From: CAYSUS01 sp964434165
GTDB taxonomy: Bacteria; Planctomycetota; Planctomycetia; Pirellulales; Thermoguttaceae
Reading direction: 5' to 3'
DNA: 8,819 nt
Assembly (NCBI GenBank): GCA_964434165.1
Contig: CAYSUS010000180.1
Location: forward strand, 1 to 8,819
The position numbers were made by a program, and so were the translations under genes. The notes under the pieces were generated by a model. The model saw only the letters and a list, made by a program, of their open reading frames with translations, ran no database searches and had not been told where the DNA came from. Shown in pieces: positions 1 to 4,300 of the stretch; within the stretch, counting starts at the first letter, position 1, and each line of letters starts with the position of its first letter.

Positions 1-10
1 GGACGTGACG

Positions 11-412
11 ATGACGTCGAAGCGCGCCGGGTCACGGATCAAGTGCATCGCCGCCCTCGGTGGTGGCGGGGGCGGCGGCGGTGCCTACCCGTACCGCGAC
101 CCGCTCTCGCTGGATGGATTTGACGGTGACCGATCGGACGGCCTGCCCGGCGGGCTCGACGATCCCACCGAGCCGCCGATCCCCGGGGGCGACGACCTGC
201 CGGGCGGCGACGATCCGATCGACCCGGGCGACGACCCGGGCGACGATCCGGGCGACCCGCCCGACGATCCCGACGATCCGCCCGGCCACGCCATTCCGGA
301 ACCGGGCTCGGGGGTTCTCCTGGCAATCGGCGCCGCAGGGCTCTGGCTTGCCGCGCGGCGCCGGGCGCGCACGCGACGTGGCGCGCTCTTGCGCCGCGCA
401 CGCGGCGCGTGA
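11..412 (+). CDS. Small Gly/Asp/Pro-rich PEP-CTERM sorting-domain protein, possibly 5'-incomplete
   Basis: Predicted exported surface protein of about 133 residues with no recognisable enzymatic domain. From the ATG at 11, residues 17-24 are a run of eight glycines. A long Asp/Pro/Gly-rich segment (about 40-93) repeats DDPG units. The C-terminus is a classic PEP-CTERM signal: IPEP near residue 95-98, a hydrophobic helix (GVLLAIGAAGLWLAA), then an Arg-rich tail. In this family the tripartite signal is recognised by a membrane exosortase that cleaves and anchors the protein (established). The N-terminus is odd: it has only a weak hydrophobic stretch (IKCIAALGG) before the glycines, no Shine-Dalgarno can be seen because the window begins just upstream, and the frame stays open to the window edge. 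An in-frame GTG at 5 is an alternative, and the real start may lie outside. The low-complexity body suggests a spacer or stalk rather than a folded domain (inference). Confidence 0.72.
   Translation: MTSKRAGSRIKCIAALGGGGGGGGAYPYRDPLSLDGFDGDRSDGLPGGLDDPTEPPIPGGDDLPGGDDPIDPGDDPGDDPGDPPDDPDDPPGHAIPEPGSGVLLAIGAAGLWLAARRRARTRRGALLRRARGA
221..256 (+). repeat. 12-bp tandem repeat coding DPGD
   Basis: Three consecutive copies of a 12-bp unit (gacccgggcgac, gacccgggcgac, gatccgggcgac) lie inside the PEP-CTERM gene. They are followed by degenerate Asp/Pro codons to about 292. The third copy differs at one base. The unit keeps frame and encodes Asp-Pro-Gly-Asp, so copy-number change would lengthen or shorten the acidic stalk without a frameshift. 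Confidence 0.7.
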
Positions 413-423
413 GCATGGAGGGA

Positions 424-451
424 GCATGTCCGCGCCCGGGCGCGGACATGC
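424..451. terminator. 28-bp perfect palindrome, terminator-like hairpin
   Basis: The arm gcatgtccgcgccc (424-437) is exactly followed by its reverse complement (438-451), giving a 28-bp perfect palindrome 12 bp after the PEP-CTERM stop. As RNA it could fold as a 12-bp stem with a four-base loop. No T-run follows, so Rho-independent termination in the strict sense is unproven. A dimeric protein-binding site is the alternative. The gap 413-597 otherwise shows only the ribosome-binding site of the next gene. Confidence 0.45.
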
Positions 452-586
452 CGCGCGGCGCGAGGGCGAGCCGTGCCACGTCTTTCGCCTCCTGGCGTGC
501 CCGGGATCGGCTGGGTATGCTTGTCAGGTTGTTCCGGTTCCCACAAACCCGATGTCGGGCGGCCGTGTTGCGGTCCCGCCCTCAAC

Positions 587-593
587 AGGAGAG
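587..593 (+). promoter_or_regulatory. Ribosome-binding site fixing the DUF1080 start
   Basis: AGGAGAG sits with its AGGAG core six bases before the ATG at 598. The protein that begins there starts with a normal signal peptide. An upstream in-frame ATG at 409 would overlap the previous gene and place the 28-bp palindrome in coding sequence, so it is not used. Confidence 0.75.
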
Positions 594-597
594 CGCC

Positions 598-1239
598 ATG
601 CGCTGCTGGATCGCGTGTTTCGGCGTCGTGCTGCTGGGCGGATCGGCCCTGGCTGCGGAAGAGGCCCGTCACGGGGAGAAGGGCTTCGTCCCGCTGTTCG
701 ACGGCAAGACCTTCGACGGCTGGGAGGGCAACCTCAAGGCGTTTCGCATCGAGGATGGGGCCATCGTTGCCGGGACGCTCAAGGAGCGGATCCCCCGCAA
801 CGAGTTCCTCTGCACCACGAAGGAGTACGGCGACTTCGAGCTGCGATTGAAGTTCAAGGTCCTCGGGCAAGGGGCCAACGCGGGCGTGCAGATCCGCAGC
901 CAGCGGATTCCCGACCATCACGAGATGATCGGCTACCAGGCCGATCTGGGCGACGGCTGGTGGGGCTGCCTGTACGACGAGTCGCGCCGCCGCAAGGTGC
1001 TGGCCGGCCCGGCCAAGGCCAGGCGGTCGGAGCCGGTGAAGGCGGGTGAGTGGAACGATTACACCGTCCGCTGCCAGGGACCGCGGATCGAGCTGTGGAT
1101 CAACGGGGAGAAGACGGTCGATTACACGGAGCCCGACGCCAAGATCCCGCAGAAGGGGCTGATCGGCCTGCAGATCCACGGCGGCCCGCCCAGCGAAGCC
1201 TGGTACAAGGACCTGCGGATCAGGATCATCGAGGATTGA
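598..1239 (+). CDS. Secreted DUF1080 / 3-keto-disaccharide hydrolase domain protein
   Basis: A 213-residue exported protein of the DUF1080 family (3-keto-disaccharide hydrolase fold, concanavalin-like sandwich). Residues 1-19 form a signal peptide (MRCWIACFGVVLLGGSALA) with an Ala-Leu-Ala cleavage site. The family domain fills the rest: opening GFVPLFDGKTFDGWEG (29-44), strand YGDFELRLKFKV (77-88), the NAGVQIRSQRIPDHHEMIGYQ stretch (94-114), a DLGDGWWGCLYDESR segment (116-130), EWNDYTVRCQGPRIELWING (151-170), and the closing GLIGLQIHGGP...WYKDLRI (187-208). Length is typical of single-domain members. Characterised relatives cleave 3-keto-glycosides, which are products of glycoside oxidoreductases; many planctomycete paralogues are untested. 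The specific substrate here is unknown and no partner oxidoreductase is in the window. The stop codon lies inside a heptamer-repeat tract (1235-1255). It lacks a PEP-CTERM tail, so it is probably periplasmic or released. Confidence 0.88.
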   Translation: MRCWIACFGVVLLGGSALAAEEARHGEKGFVPLFDGKTFDGWEGNLKAFRIEDGAIVAGTLKERIPRNEFLCTTKEYGDFELRLKFKVLGQGANAGVQIRSQRIPDHHEMIGYQADLGDGWWGCLYDESRRRKVLAGPAKARRSEPVKAGEWNDYTVRCQGPRIELWINGEKTVDYTEPDAKIPQKGLIGLQIHGGPPSEAWYKDLRIRIIED

Positions 1240-1255
1240 AGACTGAAGATTGATG
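1235..1255. repeat. Heptamer tandem repeat overlapping the DUF1080 stop
   Basis: Three 7-bp units, attgaag, actgaag and attgatg, run head to tail. The DUF1080 TGA (1237-1239) is within the first unit. Read on the minus strand this gives the INLQSS/SSIFSLQSS-type peptide that I recall from many spurious ORFs over dispersed repeats in bacterial genomes. The tract is AT-rich compared with the surrounding sequence. Confidence 0.6.
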
Positions 1256-1271
1256 AATGCATATCGATAAT
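1243..1271 (+). promoter_or_regulatory. Weak promoter-like pair upstream of the HAD gene
   Basis: CTGAAG (1243-1248) and GATAAT (1266-1271) are separated by 17 bases and lie in the only AT-rich pocket of this region. The -10 matches the sigma-70 consensus at five of six positions, the -35 at only three. The predicted leader to 1432 would be about 155 nt and include the palindromic repeat. It could equally be a coincidence of repeat sequence. Confidence 0.25.
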
Positions 1272-1345
1272 TGGAGGTCTCCTGCGGCCGACGATCTGCA
1301 ATCGCAAGTCGTCCATCTCCGATCGTCAATTCCGCCCGCGCCCCG

Positions 1346-1387
1346 CCCTCACCCCCGGCCCCTCTCCCGCAAGCGGGAGAGGGGAGG
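1346..1387. repeat. Dispersed palindromic repeat with 12-bp stem
   Basis: CCCTCACCCCCGG is followed by a perfect inverted repeat: cccctctcccgc (1359-1370), loop aa, gcgggagagggg (1373-1384). On the minus strand the element reads as the peptide SPACGRGAGGEG, which I recognise from memory as a recurrent translation artefact of a short palindromic repeat spread through many bacterial genomes. It lies in an intergenic gap, as such elements usually do. It could also act as a transcript-end or processing hairpin between the DUF1080 and HAD genes. Confidence 0.65.
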
Positions 1388-1431
1388 ATGAACCCACCCC
1401 TCGCCACCCACCACCGCACACTCAGCCGTCC

Positions 1432-2040
1432 ATGTTCTTCTACTTCGATCTCGGCCGCGTGCTCGTCGATTTCAGCATCGAGAACATGCTCGCGCGCGTG
1501 GCCGGGGCGGCGGGGATCACGCCCGAGGACGCCCGCGAGGCCCTGTTCGGGGCCGGGCTCCAGTTGGAATACGAACGGGGCCGGCTGACCACGGAGGAGT
1601 TCTACGAGGAGTTCTGCCGAGAGGCCGGGGTGCGGCCCGACCCGGGCGTTCTGTGCCACGCGGCGGCCGACATCTTCACCCTCCGCCGCTGCATGCTGCC
1701 CCTCGTGACCCAGCTCCACGAGGCCGGCTACCGGACCGGCATTCTGTCGAACACCTCGGATCTGCACTGGGAGCACTGCTATCGGCGGTACAGCGTGCTG
1801 CGCGAGTCGTTCGACGTGTATGCCTTGAGCTACCGCATCGGTCACTGGAAGCCCGAGCCCGAGATCTACACGGCCGCCGCGGCGCTGGCCGGGGTGAGCC
1901 CCCAAGAGGTGTTCTTCGTGGACGATCACCCGGCCAACGTGGACGGCGCCCGCGCGGCCGGGTTCGACGCGGTGCCGTACACGACCACCGCCCAACTCGC
2001 CGCCGACCTCCGCAGCCGGGCCGCGCGATTCAACTACTGA
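1432..2040 (+). CDS. HAD superfamily subfamily IA phosphatase, YihX-like
   Basis: A 202-residue cytoplasmic hydrolase of the haloacid dehalogenase superfamily, with all four motifs in order. Motif I is FDLGRVLVDF with nucleophile Asp6. Motif II is ILSNTS with Ser106. Motif III Lys140 is in GHWKPEPEIY. Motif IV is VFFVDDHPANVDGA with Asp164-Asp165. Residues 14-90 form the alpha-helical C1 cap of subfamily IA. Position +2 of motif I is Gly rather than the usual second Asp; this DLGxV form is shared with E. coli YihX, an alpha-D-glucose-1-phosphate phosphatase. A sugar phosphate is therefore a reasonable substrate guess but not demonstrated. The ATG at 1432 is chosen because the protein begins directly with motif I. 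No Shine-Dalgarno is visible before it, and the purine-rich ggggagg near 1381 precedes an out-of-frame ATG. The gene has no signal peptide, unlike its neighbours, so it probably has an unrelated housekeeping role. Confidence 0.87.
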   Translation: MFFYFDLGRVLVDFSIENMLARVAGAAGITPEDAREALFGAGLQLEYERGRLTTEEFYEEFCREAGVRPDPGVLCHAAADIFTLRRCMLPLVTQLHEAGYRTGILSNTSDLHWEHCYRRYSVLRESFDVYALSYRIGHWKPEPEIYTAAAALAGVSPQEVFFVDDHPANVDGARAAGFDAVPYTTTAQLAADLRSRAARFNY

Positions 2041-2056
2041 GGCGAAAGTCCCGCCC

Positions 2057-2073
2057 CAGACTTCCGAAGTCTG
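2057..2073 (+). terminator. Short hairpin after the HAD gene
   Basis: cagactt (2057-2063) pairs with aagtctg (2067-2073) around a three-base loop, 17 bp after the HAD stop. There is no T-tract. It is plausibly a transcript-end hairpin but weak. Confidence 0.35.
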
Positions 2074-2093
2074 ACGGTCGGTCCCCCGGCCGG

Positions 2094-2121
2094 TTGACCC
2101 GCACACGGGGTGGACGACAAT
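2094..2121 (+). promoter_or_regulatory. Sigma-70-like promoter for the EF-hand gene
   Basis: TTGACC (2094-2099, five of six consensus positions) is followed after 16 bases by GACAAT (2116-2121, four of six). Transcription would begin near 2128, about 43 bases before the ATG at 2171. This is a separate argument against the in-frame ATG at 2120, which would sit inside the -10 element. Confidence 0.5.
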
Positions 2122-2157
2122 GGGGTGGGGGCCGTCGTGGGAGCCTTGGGCGGCTTT

Positions 2158-2164
2158 GGGAGGA
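2158..2164 (+). promoter_or_regulatory. Ribosome-binding site fixing the EF-hand protein start
   Basis: GGGAGGA lies six bases before the ATG at 2171. It selects that start over the in-frame ATG 51 bases upstream, and the resulting protein begins with a good signal peptide. Confidence 0.8.
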
Positions 2165-2170
2165 TCGCCG

Positions 2171-3934
2171 ATGCGCCAAGTGGCTTATGTCGCGGCAGCC
2201 TGCCTCGTGGCCGCTGCGGCGGTGTCGGGCAACGAGGCACGAGGCCAGGACGCGGATCGCCGCGCGGAGCAAGGCGCGCCCGGCGCACCGGGATTCGGCG
2301 CGGGCAGCGACGCCGTGATCGCGGTGCGCGTGCTGCGCCTGATGGATCGCGACCGGGACGGCTACCTGGAGGCCCGCGAGATCTCGCCCCGCGCCCGGCC
2401 CTACGTCGAGCGCTACGCGCGGCTCCGACAGCTCGACGTGTCGCGCCCGCTGCCGCTCGACCAGCTCATCCAGGCCGCCGCGGACTACCATCGCAGCGCC
2501 GAGCCGGCGGCCGGGCCCGATCGCGGCATGCCGTACGCGCGGCGGGGCGAACCGCCGGTGCCCGGCTTCGGGCCGGTCGAGGGGCGTCCGATCCCGGGCT
2601 TCGGGGCGGAGGACGGGCGGGCCTCGTCGATCCCCGTCGAGCCGGTGGACCTGAAGACCGCCGCGGACCGGCTGCGTCGCTACGACCGAGACCGCGACGG
2701 GCACATGGACCGCAAGGAAGCCCGGGCCGGACGGTGGCGCGACGATCCGTTTCGCTACGACCGCGACCACGACGACCGGCTCAGCCAGCGCGAGCTGGCC
2801 GAGCGCTACGCGGAGCGCCGCATCGAGGAAGCCAGGCGCCGCGCGGCGCAGCAAGGTGGCGAGGAGCAGTCCACGCCCCGCCCGGAGGAGGCCGAGGCCG
2901 CTCGGCGCCGGGAAGAGGAGGAGCGACGGCGGCGCGAGGAGGAGGAAAGAAGACGGCGCTACCGGTCGATCGACCGCGGAATCTGGCGGCTGGCCGCAAG
3001 CCTGCTGGAACGCTACGACGCCGACGGCAGCGGCACCCTCGACTCGGCCGAGCGCCGCGCGGCCGGCATCGCCTCGGCCGCGGCCGACACGGACGGCGAC
3101 CGCCGCATCAACCGTGCGGAAATGGCCGTGTGGCTCGCCGGGCAGTCGTCCGAGGCCCGACACTCCCAGGCCGGGCGCCTGCCCGACTGGTTCGCCGATC
3201 GCGACCGCAACAACAACGGGCAGATCGAGATGTCCGAGTTCGCCGACGAGTGGACGGAGGAGAAGGCCGAGGAGTTCGCCCAGCTCGACGCGGACCGGGA
3301 CGGGATCCTCGTCCCCGAGGAGGCGTCGGGCGGGGGCCGCTTCCTCGGCGGCTCCTACGCCAACGAGCGTTTCCAGGTCATCCCGGCGCGGTCCACGGCC
3401 TACTCGCGGATCGTCGTGGACGACGACGAGCCGGTCAGCGACATCGATGTGCGGCTCTCGATCACGCACACCCTGGACGAAACGTTGGACGTGTTCCTCG
3501 TGGCCCCCAGCGGCGAGCGCGTGGAGCTGTTTACCGGGGTGGGCGGCAGCGACGACCACTTCGACAATACGGTGCTCGACGACGAGGCCCCGCGGTCGAT
3601 CCGCGAGGGCCGGCCGCCCTTTGCGGGAAGGTACCAGCCCGAGGCCATCGCCCACCGCCAGCCGAGCCTGCGCCAGTTCTACGGCAAGAGCCTGGAAGGG
3701 ACCTGGACGCTGATGATCCGCGCCGAGCGGAGCGAGCGCCCCGCGTCGCTCAACGGATGGGCCCTGCTCGTCAAGCGCGGCGACGAGGGCGACGGCTCCG
3801 TTGAGGACGGCCGGTCCGGCCAAGAGCCGTCGGGCGGCGATGCCCGGGATTCCGAACAGCCACCCCCCGATCGGTCGCGCTACGAGCGCCGCCCTTCCTG
3901 GCGGCGCGGTTTCGGCGGCCGCGATTCGGGCTGA
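2171..3934 (+). CDS. Secreted multi-EF-hand protein with C-terminal P/Homo B domain
   Basis: A 587-residue exported protein. Residues 1-25 are a signal peptide (MRQVAYVAAACLVAAAAVSG, then an ARG-Q region). Seven 12-residue EF-hand-like loops are visible: DRDRDGYLEARE (59-70), DRDRDGHMDRKE (172-183), DRDHDDRLSQRE (197-208), DADGSGTLDSAE (283-294), DTDGDRRINRAE (306-317), DRNNNGQIEMSE (345-356) and DADRDGILVPEE (373-384). Loops 3 and 5 lack the central Gly (Asp and Arg respectively) and may bind calcium weakly. Residues 236-264 are an Arg/Glu-rich segment likely to form one long helix. PGFG occurs three times (40-43, 131-134, 142-145). Residues about 403-536 match a proprotein-convertase P domain: VSDIDVRLSITHT, DVFLVAPSGERVELF, DDHFDNTVLDDEA, SLEGTWTLMIRA and NGWALLV. 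P domains normally follow a subtilisin protease, but none is present. The 50-residue tail is charged and Pro/Arg-rich. A calcium-dependent extracellular or periplasmic binding role is an inference; no catalytic residues are seen. Confidence 0.85.
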   Translation: MRQVAYVAAACLVAAAAVSGNEARGQDADRRAEQGAPGAPGFGAGSDAVIAVRVLRLMDRDRDGYLEAREISPRARPYVERYARLRQLDVSRPLPLDQLIQAAADYHRSAEPAAGPDRGMPYARRGEPPVPGFGPVEGRPIPGFGAEDGRASSIPVEPVDLKTAADRLRRYDRDRDGHMDRKEARAGRWRDDPFRYDRDHDDRLSQRELAERYAERRIEEARRRAAQQGGEEQSTPRPEEAEAARRREEEERRRREEEERRRRYRSIDRGIWRLAASLLERYDADGSGTLDSAERRAAGIASAAADTDGDRRINRAEMAVWLAGQSSEARHSQAGRLPDWFADRDRNNNGQIEMSEFADEWTEEKAEEFAQLDADRDGILVPEEASGGGRFLGGSYANERFQVIPARSTAYSRIVVDDDEPVSDIDVRLSITHTLDETLDVFLVAPSGERVELFTGVGGSDDHFDNTVLDDEAPRSIREGRPPFAGRYQPEAIAHRQPSLRQFYGKSLEGTWTLMIRAERSERPASLNGWALLVKRGDEGDGSVEDGRSGQEPSGGDARDSEQPPPDRSRYERRPSWRRGFGGRDSG

Positions 3935-3939
3935 ATCGC
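3921..3939 (+). terminator. Hairpin spanning the EF-hand stop codon
   Basis: gcgattc (3921-3927) pairs perfectly with gaatcgc (3933-3939) around gggct. The TGA stop (3932-3934) straddles the loop and 3' arm. No T-run follows. It may mark the transcript end or be chance in GC-rich DNA. Confidence 0.3.
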
Positions 3940-4012
3940 CGCGCACGATCCAGGGAGGGAAAGGGCTCGCGTACGCAGGGTCGGCGGTCTTCCCTCGCCC
4001 ATGTTCCGTCTC

Positions 4013-4088
4013 GGGTGGGAAGGATCCCGTCGCCGGAAGGCCGGCGACCCGGTACGTGGTGCCGCCGTTCCCGCTCTCGCTCCCACCC
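4013..4088 (+). other. Foldable block, possible three-way junction
   Basis: gggtggga (4013-4020) is complementary to tcccaccc (4081-4088). Enclosed are an 8-bp hairpin gtcgccgg/ccggcgac (4029-4036 with 4041-4048, loop aagg) and a 5-bp hairpin (4051-4055 with 4059-4063, one G-U pair). Together they would form a closed three-way junction. I do not recognise it as any known riboswitch. If the promoter at 4164 is correct, the block lies upstream of the LamG transcript and could instead belong to the 3' end of the EF-hand transcript. Chance pairing is common at this GC content. Confidence 0.25.
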
Positions 4089-4163
4089 CGTCCTGCCGGA
4101 CCAAGGCACACCCAGGCGAGGAGGCGTCCGCAACCATTTTCTGCCAGTTCACCCCGGCAAAGG

Positions 4164-4191
4164 TTGCCGATCTTGCCCCTTCGACCATACT
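4164..4191 (+). promoter_or_regulatory. Sigma-70-like promoter for the LamG gene
   Basis: TTGCCG (4164-4169) and CATACT (4186-4191) each match the consensus at four of six positions and are 16 bases apart. This is the same spacing as the candidates before the EF-hand and peptidase genes. The predicted start near 4198 falls inside the dyad 4181-4204 and gives a leader of about 100 nt. Confidence 0.35.
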
Positions 4192-4204
4192 GTAGGATGG
4201 TCGA
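4181..4204. promoter_or_regulatory. Operator-like dyad over the LamG promoter
   Basis: tcgaccat (4181-4188) and atggtcga (4197-4204) are perfect 8-bp inverted arms separated by eight bases. The arms are not GC-dominated, which makes chance pairing less likely than elsewhere in the window. The dyad covers the candidate -10 and transcription start, the usual place for a repressor operator. No adjacent regulator gene is present to name a ligand. Confidence 0.45.
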
Positions 4205-4230
4205 TGGCATAGAGCGTTCTTTGAGGCCCT

Positions 4231-4271
4231 CCACGCGGGGTCATTGGGCTTGACCAACCCTCCTCGCGTGG
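4231..4271 (+). other. Nested stem-loop in the LamG leader
   Basis: ccacgcg (4231-4237) pairs with cgcgtgg (4265-4271). Inside it ggtca (4239-4243) pairs with tgacc (4251-4255) around ttgggct. The structure ends 15 bases before the ribosome-binding site, so it could influence translation or stability of the LamG mRNA. Confidence 0.3.
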
Positions 4272-4286
4272 CGAGCCCCTTGCTTC

Positions 4287-4292
4287 GGAGGT
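4287..4292 (+). promoter_or_regulatory. Ribosome-binding site fixing the LamG protein start
   Basis: GGAGGT lies eight bases before the ATG at 4301. It selects this start over an upstream in-frame TTG at 4244, which would put the leader stem-loop and this site within coding sequence. Confidence 0.8.
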
Positions 4293-4300
4293 ACCGCGTC

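Larger units (their letters stand above)
3935..4300. other. Long gene-free leader between EF-hand and LamG genes
   Basis: 366 bases with no credible gene. Short reading frames here lack family motifs and ribosome-binding sites. Visible elements are a GC-rich foldable block (4013-4088), a promoter-like pair overlapped by a dyad (4164-4204), a nested stem-loop (4231-4271) and the LamG ribosome-binding site (4287-4292). This gap is the longest in the window and the one most likely to carry regulation. Confidence 0.6.

Noticed and set aside
206..292. Short regular repeats that could suggest a CRISPR array
   Set aside because: Units are 12 bp with no unique spacers and translate in frame to DPGD; this is a coding tandem repeat.
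409..597. Upstream in-frame ATG extension of the DUF1080 protein
   Set aside because: It would overlap the previous gene, hide the signal peptide and cover the 28-bp palindrome. AGGAG six bases before 598 decides the start.
85..2106. Minus-strand frame of about 670 codons across three + strand genes and the repeat gap
   Set aside because: It contains repeat-derived strings (SPACGRGAGGEG, LAIADRR, INLQSS) and otherwise no recognisable domain; it is an antisense artefact.
2120..2170. Upstream in-frame ATG of the EF-hand protein
   Set aside because: It falls in the candidate -10 element, has no Shine-Dalgarno, and would place 17 non-signal residues before the signal peptide.
4013..4063. Resemblance to a cobalamin or c-di-GMP riboswitch core
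   Set aside because: Only short GC-rich hairpins are shared. The conserved B12-box and GEMM bases are absent on both strands.
4162..4177. Possible sigma-54 (-24/-12) promoter with GG and TTGC elements
   Set aside because: The GG-to-GC interval is 11 bases, not the required 10, and the TGGCAC core is not present.
2030..4234. Long minus-strand open frame opposite the EF-hand gene
   Set aside because: Same GC-bias shadow effect. The sense strand has EF-hand loops, a P domain, a signal peptide, a promoter and a ribosome-binding site.
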